Source: Candidatus Woesearchaeota archaeon CG10_big_fil_rev_8_21_14_0_10_33_12 (GTDB taxonomy: Archaea; Nanobdellota; Nanobdellia; Woesearchaeales; CG1-02-33-12). Taken from it: a stretch of DNA of 39,365 nucleotides. The position numbers were made by a program, and so were the translations under genes. The first letter of the stretch is position 1. Each line of letters opens with the position of its first letter. The notes below the pieces were generated by a model, which saw only the letters and a program-made list of their open reading frames with translations, ran no database searches and was not told the DNA's origin. The stretch covers positions 1 to 39,365 of the forward strand of contig PCYE01000008.1 of assembly GCA_002762865.1 (NCBI GenBank), written 5' to 3'. Below, one piece after another: positions 1 through 6,449 of the stretch.

Positions 1-251
1 AATGGCAGGTTTTCAGCACATGCCTGTATGTAAAATGCGTTTTTTCCCTGCTTTAGCATCTCTATGCTTGGATCAATCCCTATTTTGATGCAGTTAAATT
101 CCTCTGCAAAAATTCCTGTGCCGCAGCCAACATCTAAAAGCAAATCCTGGTTTTTAATTTTTAGATTATCCTTTATCAGCCTTATCTTGCTTAACTGCTC
201 TTCTCTGTGCAATTCATTATAAGATTCTGAGATTGAGTTATAATAATTCAT
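1..251 (-). CDS. Class I SAM-dependent methyltransferase, N-terminal part (cut by window edge)
   Basis: Reading the minus strand from the ATG at 251 gives about 83 uninterrupted codons to the window edge. Residues about 38-45 read LDVGCGTG, the glycine-rich motif I that binds S-adenosylmethionine in Rossmann-fold methyltransferases. It is followed by an acidic position in GIDPS (the usual motif II acid contacting the ribose), then an E-N-L-P segment like the motif III region of Methyltransf_11 proteins. The N-terminus (MNYYNSISESYNELH) is typical of small-molecule or protein methyltransferases of this group. The substrate cannot be inferred because the C-terminal half lies outside the window. 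It follows the minor pilin gene at 310 by 58 nt on the same strand and may be co-transcribed, but nothing ties it functionally to the pilus. Confidence 0.85.
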   Translation of the reverse strand, partial: MNYYNSISESYNELHREEQLSKIRLIKDNLKIKNQDLLLDVGCGTGIFAEEFNCIKIGIDPSIEMLKQGKNAFYIQACAENLP

Positions 252-309
252 CTTAAGAGGTTACTGGTAATTTGTTATAATATTTTAGTTAAAATAATTC
301 CTTTGGATG

Positions 310-900
310 TTAAGTTTCCTGAAAATCTCGGATACTGAATATTATGCTAACATCATCTGTTTTGTTCCATAAGGCAATTTCCGCATTAACAGAAAAATCT
401 AATGTTAAATTAACAGCAACCTGCCATGGGACTGTAGTTTCATCCTGGAAGAGTATAATATCTATATTTTCATAATCCTTATTAAAGTTAGTTGCTATAT
501 GCAGTGTATTTTGTGATATTTCTTCCATTTCCTCAAGCCTGTAAATAAATGTATTGCCCTGCATATTGCCCAGACTGCTGCCATCAATTGTTCCATTTAA
601 CACTGCTTCCTTGAACTTTATATTTAACTCTGCTTCGTTCATTAGGAGCCCTGTTGTTTGGTTTATATATGAAGTAAGTGATTCCATCGCACTATAACTG
701 CTTACATATAGTGCATTTTTTAAATAAGCTCCCTCAATGCTCCTTAGATAGTTGTCTGCTGTTTTAATCCTTGATTTAACTACAGGAAGCCTATTTTTTG
801 AGGTAATATAAACATCTGATGAAAATGCCAACATCAGAGCAGTCACAAGAAGGATTGACATAAATGTGAAAAAAATTCCTTTTTTATTTTTTATTGCCAT
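310..900 (-). CDS. Pilin-like exported protein with class III-like leader
   Basis: This 196-residue protein begins with a basic stretch ending in KKG, followed by a hydrophobic segment (about residues 10-28) starting IFFTF. This resembles an archaeal prepilin leader cleaved after KKG, although the usual Glu at +5 is absent. The remainder is soluble and probably extracellular, rich in Asn/Asp and predicted beta strands toward the end. The start ATG overlaps the preceding gene by 10 nt and has a GAGG-type site just upstream, so the two are translationally coupled. It is the last of four small leader-bearing genes at 310-2330, suggesting a minor pilin or pilus-associated protein. No specific family is recognised; an N-terminally anchored secreted protein unrelated to pili is the alternative. 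Confidence 0.75.
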   Translation of the reverse strand: MAIKNKKGIFFTFMSILLVTALMLAFSSDVYITSKNRLPVVKSRIKTADNYLRSIEGAYLKNALYVSSYSAMESLTSYINQTTGLLMNEAELNIKFKEAVLNGTIDGSSLGNMQGNTFIYRLEEMEEISQNTLHIATNFNKDYENIDIILFQDETTVPWQVAVNLTLDFSVNAEIALWNKTDDVSIIFSIRDFQET

Positions 901-1415
901 GTTCTAACCTCTGCAATATAAGGGCCCCACATAGTTGAATCACTTAACCCAAAGATTATATTCTTTGAAGATGCTACAGCCTTTGATGTATTTCTTAAAG
1001 TACCTATACTCTTAAGTTTTATATAATTAAATTTTATAATATCGCCCTCTTTGATTAATAGCTGGAAGTTATATTCATTAGGGATTATACCTGGAAGAAT
1101 AGTTTTTGTAAAATTACTTGCTGTATCATTCATACCCCTATAACTGAACTCGCCTATCTGATCTAAAATAGTATTTTCCGGATTTGTTATGCTGCCTTCT
1201 TCTATTAACTCATAAATATAGTTATTATCACTTATTTGATATACTTTTATTGAGGATATTGTATCTATCAAATCCTGTGATAGAAAAGCTGTCTGCATCT
1301 CATAGGGTTTATTTGTAGTGGTAAAAAGTATTAGTACAATGCCTACTGCTATAACACCAGTTGCAATGAAAGCGTCTAATGTAAAAAAATATGCTTTTTT
1401 TTTCATTTTTAGCAT
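891..1415 (-). CDS. Minor pilin-like protein
   Basis: This 174-residue protein has a short basic start ending KKKA, then YFFTLDAFIATG and a hydrophobic helix to about residue 31. The arrangement (lysines, Ala/Gly, hydrophobic helix with an acidic residue near its start) matches archaeal class III signal peptides in form, though Asp replaces Glu and lies at +6. The exported part is mixed alpha/beta with no cysteine. An internal ATG three codons later (1406) would give an even shorter leader. The gene sits 68 nt downstream of the pilin-like gene ending at 1484 and overlaps the next by 10 nt, consistent with one operon. Its role as a minor pilin is inferred from leader and context only. Confidence 0.75.
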   Translation of the reverse strand: MLKMKKKAYFFTLDAFIATGVIAVGIVLILFTTTNKPYEMQTAFLSQDLIDTISSIKVYQISDNNYIYELIEEGSITNPENTILDQIGEFSYRGMNDTASNFTKTILPGIIPNEYNFQLLIKEGDIIKFNYIKLKSIGTLRNTSKAVASSKNIIFGLSDSTMWGPYIAEVRTWQ

Positions 1416-1483
1416 GTTATTTGGTATTTAGTATTTAAGTTATTTTCTTAAGTTAATAGTTGCAATGGAATAATGTATTCTTA

Positions 1484-1879
1484 TTAACTGCAAGCTATAC
1501 CTCCTATATACACCCTGCTACTGCCTATGCCTGCTCTGTTTGTGCTTTCATTTATGTAAATTATGTTTCCCTCATCATCCTCAAAATGTATGCAGAAATC
1601 TCCTCTTACGCCAAGCTGTTTCTTAAGATTTTCATAGTCTTCTTTAGCCAAATCATTTAGTTTATCTTCATCAATTATACTTCCCACAACAATGTTTAAG
1701 CTTTCTTCTGGTTTTGAGGATATTAGAATATCCTGGATATCCTCACCCTCTCTTAGAAGTTCATCTGTTTTGCTAGTTTCTGATGTTAGGCTGATAATAT
1801 AAAAAAAGCTGATGATTACAATAACAAACATTCCTGTTGCCACCATTACATCCAAAGACCATGTTTGTGCTTTTTTCAT
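1484..1879 (-). CDS. Minor pilin-like protein with KKAQ leader
   Basis: I place the start at 1879, giving 131 residues and a leader MKKA|QTWSLD before a hydrophobic helix (about residues 9-30). This is the usual length for archaeal prepilins, and a GGGG tract lies about 7 nt upstream. The upstream ATG at 1906 would add nine residues and overlap the preceding gene by 14 nt. After the helix comes an acidic segment and a C-terminal part with two cysteines (about residues 92 and 130) that could form a disulfide outside the cell. Gln at +1 is the canonical residue after archaeal prepilin cleavage. It sits in a run of four such genes, which supports a pilus minor-subunit role. Confidence 0.75.
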   Translation of the reverse strand: MKKAQTWSLDVMVATGMFVIVIISFFYIISLTSETSKTDELLREGEDIQDILISSKPEESLNIVVGSIIDEDKLNDLAKEDYENLKKQLGVRGDFCIHFEDDEGNIIYINESTNRAGIGSSRVYIGGIACS

Positions 1880-1892
1880 CCAAAAACCCCTT

Positions 1893-2330
1893 TTATGAAC
1901 ATTCATTTAAACAAACAGTTCCATTCTCTTTTGTTATATTATTTTTCCCTTTATAAATAATTCCATTTACCTTTTTTGGTAAGATTCTTACTGTTTCATA
2001 CCTCTTTGTAAAATTAACATACTGAAGCACTAATTCGCTATGGTTTGTTTTCATAGTGCTGGAGCTCCAAAGTTCCACTGAGTAATTTATTCCCCTTAAT
2101 GTTTGTGGAATTTCAAATGTTCTTGAATATCCATCTTCAACTCCTAATGCAAGGGTTATTTCATCCCCAATAACAGAACTCATATCTTCTATAAGCTTTA
2201 GGTCTTTTTGTTTCTGTATCCAGGTTATCCTCTCATTAATTGCCAAGAGAAATACAGCAGATACCAATGCCATAAAGCTGATTAACAACACAACTTCTAT
2301 AGATGCCTGTGCTTTTCTCATCATTGCCAT
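1893..2330 (-). CDS. Minor pilin, class III signal peptide
   Basis: The 145-residue product starts MAMMRKA|QASIEVVLL. The cleavage site follows RKA, with Gln at +1 and Glu at +5, which is the classical archaeal class III signal peptide, followed by a hydrophobic helix to about residue 28. The remainder is a short extracellular domain with paired cysteines at the extreme C-terminus (CLNECS). A TATA-like element lies 27 nt upstream of the ATG at 2330, so this is probably the first gene of the four-gene minor pilin operon running to 310. Prepilin peptidase is not encoded in the window. The pilin assignment is good; the position of the subunit in the fibre is unknown. Confidence 0.82.
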   Translation of the reverse strand: MAMMRKAQASIEVVLLISFMALVSAVFLLAINERITWIQKQKDLKLIEDMSSVIGDEITLALGVEDGYSRTFEIPQTLRGINYSVELWSSSTMKTNHSELVLQYVNFTKRYETVRILPKKVNGIIYKGKNNITKENGTVCLNECS

Positions 2331-2350
2331 TATTACCTAGAAAATCCTGT

Positions 2351-2364
2351 TTAAATATATAAAG
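2351..2364 (-). promoter_or_regulatory. TATA box of the minor pilin operon
   Basis: An AT-only element reading CTTTATATATTTAA on the minus strand is centred about 27 nt before the ATG at 2330. That spacing is expected for an archaeal TATA box with a leaderless transcript. Confidence 0.6.
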
Positions 2365-2410
2365 GCTTTGTGCCTACTTAAAAGTAAATTTAAATTAAAT
2401 AGATTTGGCT

Positions 2411-2448
2411 AAAATATAAATTAAAAAATTAAATTAAAAAATTAAAAA
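2411..2448 (-). terminator. T-rich terminator after the major pilin gene
   Basis: On the minus strand the major pilin stop is followed directly by four T tracts of four to six bases separated by AA or AATT. Archaeal RNA polymerase terminates at such runs. The repeated unit (TTTTTTAATTTAAT) and its position after a gene with its own strong promoter support a terminator that insulates it from the minor pilin operon. Confidence 0.6.
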
Positions 2449-2451
2449 GGA

Positions 2452-2979
2452 TTATTCAACCTTTGCCAGTAAGTCTCCTTCAATTGTGTGGGAGTAAGTA
2501 AGGCACTCTGCATCACTAGCTACTGTATCAGAGCAATACACTAGGCTTATGTCCCCTTTTGTCTTGCCAGTAAAACTTGGTATTGCTGAAGTGCATGTCA
2601 CTATAACGCTGCCACTATCACCATTTGCAAGCCACCATCCATCTAATAAATTATATGTGTCAGCACCGCCAGGAGCAGCAGTTAGTAGGTCAATAGTACA
2701 GCCAGTAAATACCTGTCCAGTAATAGTTATGCTAGTAATCATCAGTCCCTGTCCCATACCATTCTCCAGCTTAAAATTTACTGTGCTAGCAGTTCCGTCT
2801 ACGCGATGGTCTTTACAATATAATCCCATTGGCAGTGTGCATTTCTCTGGCAAAAGGTTCTGCGGGTTTAAAACACCAAAATATGCCAATGCACCAATAA
2901 CAACCAAAACAACCAGGATTGCCCATCCATAGGTCATTAAGAATTCCATGGCAGCCTGTGCCTTTTTTTTCATAACCAT
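2452..2979 (-). CDS. Major type IV pilin (class III signal peptide protein)
   Basis: This 175-residue protein begins MVMKKKA|QAAMEFLMTYGW. It has Gln at +1, Glu at +5 and a hydrophobic helix to about residue 34. This N-terminus is the highly conserved archaeal class III signal peptide/pilin type (Pfam PF04021-like) common in DPANN archaea. The exported domain has six cysteines, enough for three disulfides, and is rich in Gly/Thr. The start at 2979 is fixed by a perfect GGAGG site seven bases upstream. The gene has its own TATA box and a T-rich terminator, so it is probably made in excess over the four minor pilins downstream. It lies next to the TadC/FlaJ and ATPase genes that would assemble it. 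Confidence 0.9.
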   Translation of the reverse strand: MVMKKKAQAAMEFLMTYGWAILVVLVVIGALAYFGVLNPQNLLPEKCTLPMGLYCKDHRVDGTASTVNFKLENGMGQGLMITSITITGQVFTGCTIDLLTAAPGGADTYNLLDGWWLANGDSGSVIVTCTSAIPSFTGKTKGDISLVYCSDTVASDAECLTYSHTIEGDLLAKVE

Positions 2980-2982
2980 TTT

Positions 2983-2991
2983 ATCTCCTCC
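2983..2991 (-). promoter_or_regulatory. Strong Shine-Dalgarno site of the major pilin
   Basis: GGAGGAGAT lies 3 nt (7 nt from the GGAGG core) before the ATG at 2979. It decides that start over the ATG six bases later. It is unusual here because most genes in the window appear leaderless. Confidence 0.75.
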
Positions 2992-3034
2992 TTTTTTATT
3001 GATAAAATATACTTATATTGGTCTATACTCTCTC

Positions 3035-3046
3035 TTTTATATAAAT
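3035..3046 (-). promoter_or_regulatory. TATA box of the major pilin gene
   Basis: ATTTATATAAAA on the minus strand would place transcription near 3015 and give a leader of about 36 nt containing the GGAGG site. The major pilin is therefore probably transcribed separately from the upstream platform genes. Confidence 0.65.
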
Positions 3047-3104
3047 CTTTCGTTTTTTTTTTTGCTTTGCGTGGATTTTTTATAAGGTGATTTTACTGCA
3101 AAAA

Positions 3105-4136
3105 TCAGATTAAAATTAAGCTGCCAAATACACTTGTCAGTATAAACATGAATAAGGTATACATTAATAATGAGGATACAATAAATATAGGGATGTACAT
3201 TACTCCAGCCTTGATGCTTCCCTTTCTTATCATTGAGACTATCATTGATGCAAAAGCTGATGTTATTACAAGTGCATACCTTGAAAATGTTATAAAATCA
3301 TGTGGTTTTATTGATATGCTTGACATAGTTAGTGGCAGACTAATTCCAGTTGCTACTTGGCTTGGTCCAAGTTTTCCAATAAATTTTTCTAAGACAGTAA
3401 GCAGCTGGTATGACAAGGCAAATAATCCCGGGGCAATAACTATCACAACAAAAGTAATAAATATAACATAAGTCATGTTTGTTGTAGCCATTTCTCTTTT
3501 TAATCTCTTTGTTTCTCCTATGTTCTCAACAACCCTATCAATAATTTCTGCTATCTCTCCCCCACCCCTAAGGCCCTCGCTAATAAGGTTGAATGACCTC
3601 TTTAGGATTGGGGAGTCATACTTGTCTGTGAATTCCCTTATTGCATCCTCAATGTCCTGGCCAGTTATAACTTTTTTTGCAGCAAGCCTCACCTCAGTGG
3701 CAAGTATTCCAAACTCCGGCTTTATAGCAGACCATAATGCCTTTTCAAAAGGCATGCCTCCCTTAAGGTTCTCTGATACAAACTTTAAGAATTCTTGCAA
3801 TATCTCTTCCATTTGGCTCGTCCTATTAAAGATTTTTATGTCTAAATAGGCATATATTACAAAAAATGCAAATATCATAATGGCTGATGCTATAGCCAAT
3901 CCAGAGATAAATGAAAAAAAGAAGAGACCAAATCCAGAAAATGATTTAATAAGAAGGGGGTATGCATAATAAAAAAATAAAGTTATAGCCAGCAAAACAG
4001 ACATATAAAATAGGGCACCAAATGATTTATATGGAACATCTATTATGCCTGCCTTAAAAAGGTATTGTCTAAGTCTTGGCCTAACCTTTTCAGGGATTAT
4101 TGCTTTTCCAAACTCCTCTAAAAACACTATTTTCAT
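3105..4136 (-). CDS. Type II/IV secretion platform protein, TadC/FlaJ-like (second copy)
   Basis: This 343-residue membrane protein has hydrophobic segments near residues 40-62, 70-105, 220-245, 280-300 and 315-340. Between them (about 125-215) is the helical cytoplasmic T2SSF/FlaJ domain, recognisable by a GGMPFEKAL turn and a later S-E-G-L-R-G-G-G-E element that precedes the next helix. Such proteins form the inner-membrane platform on which the pilus ATPase works. The ATG overlaps the stop of the neighbouring platform gene by 4 nt (ATGA), so the two are translationally coupled and probably form a heterodimer, as TadB and TadC do. Family membership is clear; whether the pilus works in adhesion, DNA uptake or cell-cell contact is unknown. 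Confidence 0.87.
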   Translation of the reverse strand: MKIVFLEEFGKAIIPEKVRPRLRQYLFKAGIIDVPYKSFGALFYMSVLLAITLFFYYAYPLLIKSFSGFGLFFFSFISGLAIASAIMIFAFFVIYAYLDIKIFNRTSQMEEILQEFLKFVSENLKGGMPFEKALWSAIKPEFGILATEVRLAAKKVITGQDIEDAIREFTDKYDSPILKRSFNLISEGLRGGGEIAEIIDRVVENIGETKRLKREMATTNMTYVIFITFVVIVIAPGLFALSYQLLTVLEKFIGKLGPSQVATGISLPLTMSSISIKPHDFITFSRYALVITSAFASMIVSMIRKGSIKAGVMYIPIFIVSSLLMYTLFMFILTSVFGSLILI

Positions 4137-4888
4137 ATGTTCACCATTGGTCTTGCTGATTTGATTAAGGATATAAATAAAAATTGCATTACAGCCAAAA
4201 AGAATAATACTGACAAAAGATGCACATTTGTAATATCAAGTTCCATAAAGCTGGAAATAATAACCAGCATTGTCAAACCCAATGAGGGGATTACACAGGC
4301 AATTATCATATAAAACATAACCAATGAATTCAGCTTCTTTCCATATTCTTTTATGTCTAGGATTTGATCTTGCGTAATTTGGTTTAAAGTGGCTTTTAAT
4401 GAATCTGTCACCTCTGCCCCTGATTTCAATGATGTTATTATCTGCCAGAGAATAAGCCTAAAATTCTTTGATGCATTATAGGTTCTTGCATTTTCCAATG
4501 CCTCTTCTATAGGGATTCCGGTATTTATATTATCAACTATCTCCTTGAAGTATTTGCCTGCAACACCATAGGATTTTGAGGCGTCAATAAGTGCATTGAA
4601 TAAGGGATCTCCAGACTCCAGCTTGACAAGAAGGTATCTTCCTGCAAACAAAACCTCATTGTTTATCTCCCTTTCCCTCTTTCTTATGTAGACCTTTGGT
4701 GTCTGAAGAATAAATAAGAATGTGAATATAAAAACAAAAATAAACACAAATGGAAGTATTAAAAGTGGAAGCATCTGGCTTCTTAGGATAAGAAACATAA
4801 AAAAAGTTGCAGTTACAGAAGAAAAAAATGAAAATCTTACAGCATTTTTAACAATCTGCTTAGGGCTTTCCTTAATGTGAGCAACCAT
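4133..4888 (-). CDS. Type II/IV secretion platform protein, TadB/FlaJ-like (first copy)
   Basis: The protein has two closely spaced N-terminal membrane segments (about 17-62), a helical cytoplasmic T2SSF domain (about 75-175, with the L-E-S-G-D-P-L-F-N-A-L and L-K-S-G-A-E elements), and two C-terminal membrane segments (about 190-240). It is shorter than its partner downstream, which it overlaps by 4 nt. With the ATPase upstream it forms the assembly engine of the pilus. I list the ATG at 4888 conservatively. However, the reading frame is open for 19 more codons to an ATT at 4945 that lies at perfect spacing from an AAGAGGTGAT site, and the added residues look like the usual N-terminus of this family. 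The true start may therefore be AUU at 4945. Confidence 0.85.
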   Translation of the reverse strand: MVAHIKESPKQIVKNAVRFSFFSSVTATFFMFLILRSQMLPLLILPFVFIFVFIFTFLFILQTPKVYIRKREREINNEVLFAGRYLLVKLESGDPLFNALIDASKSYGVAGKYFKEIVDNINTGIPIEEALENARTYNASKNFRLILWQIITSLKSGAEVTDSLKATLNQITQDQILDIKEYGKKLNSLVMFYMIIACVIPSLGLTMLVIISSFMELDITNVHLLSVLFFLAVMQFLFISLIKSARPMVNI

Positions 4889-4949
4889 AATATCGTGCTT
4901 TAAATGTGGAAGTTTCCTAACAAGAATATTAATTAAATCAATAATTTAT

Positions 4950-4959
4950 ATCACCTCTT
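4950..4959 (-). promoter_or_regulatory. Shine-Dalgarno site pointing to a non-AUG start
   Basis: AAGAGGTGAT, with its GGTG core 6 nt before an in-frame ATT at 4945, is far (about 63 nt) from the annotated ATG at 4888. Similar GGTG sites in this window lie 5-7 nt before starts at 8646 and 6415. Confidence 0.5.
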
Positions 4960-6415
4960 AATGTTTTAATGTTTTAATATAATATTTAGCAAATATTAAC
5001 CCCATTTGATGGATATTGGTTATATTATTGCTAACAAGCCATTTAAGGATATTTATTTTTTCATCTATATCCTCCTTTATCTCTTCTATTGTAAGTCCTG
5101 TATAGAGGTTTATTGTATCCATAAGGACCTTGGACTCATTTATTTGGTTTAATTGGTCTTTTTGGGCATCCAACTGCAGTAAAACATTTGGGTCACCATT
5201 TGGCAGGACCTCTGCAATCTGTAATGTTCTTCTCACTCCAATTCTTCTATCACGGTGCTGTACAACTATTAATGAAAGGGCAGGAAGCATAAGTTTGGGA
5301 ATCTCTATTGGGGGGTTTGTCATCCTTACAATAGTTTCCCTTGCATTATTTGCGTGCAGTGTAGCATAAACAGAATGCCCTGTATGCATTGCTTCAAACA
5401 GAACTTCTGCCTCTCTTTTCCTTCTTATCTCACCAACAATTATCCTATCTGGCCTCATTCTAAGCGAGTTTACAAGAAGGTCCAGCATGGTTACTTCACC
5501 CTTGCCCTCTGGATTCGGCAATCTTGTCTCCAGAGGAACCCAATGCAGGGAATCAGGAAGGGTCAGCTCTCTTGTATCCTCAATAGAGATTATCCTCTGG
5601 TTTGGAGGAAAAAAGTTAGAAACAACATTAAGCATTGATGTCTTTCCAGAACCTGTTCCACCTGTAATCAATATGGAAAGTTCGTTTTGAACTGCAAGCC
5701 ATATCAATGCAGCCCCATAATAAGATATGGTTTTGCCCTTAATAAAATCAGTTATTGTCCATGGTTTTTCAGCAAATTTTCTTATTGAGATTGTATTGCC
5801 CATAGTTGAAATTGGGCTTAGGGTGGCGTTAACTCTGTCACCAGTTGATAGGCTGGCATCCATTAATGGCTTTAATAATGTTATTTCTTTTCCAACATCC
5901 CTACCTATCATTGTTGAATAATGCCTTATCTTTGATTCGGTTAGTACTCTAACATTTGTCTTGAGCCAGCCATGTTTGCGGTGATAAACCCACACTGGAT
6001 CATGGGCATTGTTTATTACTATATCCTCAAGGTTGCTATCTCTTAATAAAATTTCAACATTTCCAAGGCCTATATTCTCCTGTATGAGGTAATTTATAAG
6101 AAGGTTTGATGTTTTTTTGTCAATATCTGGAAAGTATTTTTTTATCAACACAAATATTTCTTTTGTGAATTTCTCCTTAATGACATTTGGGTCACCTGTA
6201 TCTGTTATTTTTATGTCACCAATATTAATTTTTGACACAAACTCTTCTCTTATTTTATGCAAAATAATATCCGTTATCTTACTAATATTAAGAATTGAGA
6301 TATTATATGATGGAACAAATGCATTTCTCTCCAAAAAAATATCCACATTAACAACAATATCATTAACATGCAGGTTGTAAGAATCCAGTTTTATTGTTCC
6401 TTGTTTATCAGCCAA
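4958..6415 (-). CDS. Type IV pilus/secretion ATPase, TadA/FlaI/GspE family
   Basis: This 485-residue hexameric motor ATPase of the VirB11/GspE superfamily powers pilin assembly at the cytoplasmic face. Walker A is GGTGSGKTS (about 250-258). The Asp-box region is IEDTREL (about 278), Walker B is RIIVGEIR (about 318-325), and the His-box region is HTGHSVYATLHANNA (about 340-354). The N-terminal 230 residues match the usual N-domain, including the DLEDIVIN segment. Length is normal for archaeal members. There is no ATG near the N-terminus; translation is placed at TTG 6415 because AAGAGGTG lies 7 nt upstream. It lies 34 nt after the winged-helix/repeat protein and 69 nt before the platform genes, in one probable operon. 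Confidence 0.93.
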   Translation of the reverse strand: MADKQGTIKLDSYNLHVNDIVVNVDIFLERNAFVPSYNISILNISKITDIILHKIREEFVSKINIGDIKITDTGDPNVIKEKFTKEIFVLIKKYFPDIDKKTSNLLINYLIQENIGLGNVEILLRDSNLEDIVINNAHDPVWVYHRKHGWLKTNVRVLTESKIRHYSTMIGRDVGKEITLLKPLMDASLSTGDRVNATLSPISTMGNTISIRKFAEKPWTITDFIKGKTISYYGAALIWLAVQNELSILITGGTGSGKTSMLNVVSNFFPPNQRIISIEDTRELTLPDSLHWVPLETRLPNPEGKGEVTMLDLLVNSLRMRPDRIIVGEIRRKREAEVLFEAMHTGHSVYATLHANNARETIVRMTNPPIEIPKLMLPALSLIVVQHRDRRIGVRRTLQIAEVLPNGDPNVLLQLDAQKDQLNQINESKVLMDTINLYTGLTIEEIKEDIDEKINILKWLVSNNITNIHQMGLIFAKYYIKTLKH

Positions 6416-6422
6416 TGGTTAA

Positions 6423-6430
6423 CACCTCTT
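6423..6430 (-). promoter_or_regulatory. Shine-Dalgarno site fixing the TTG start of the pilus ATPase
   Basis: AAGAGGTG ends 7 nt before the TTG at 6415. The next in-frame ATG lies deep inside the conserved domain, so the TTG is the likely start. Confidence 0.7.
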
Positions 6431-6449
6431 TTTTATTTATTTAAATATT

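Noticed and set aside
1460-1660. 66-codon plus-strand frame opposite a minor pilin
   Set aside because: No start signals, and the opposite strand carries a leader-bearing pilin-like gene.
2549-2932. 127-codon plus-strand frame opposite the major pilin
   Set aside because: It is a mirror of the pilin reading frame, and the pilin has leader, ribosome site, promoter and terminator.
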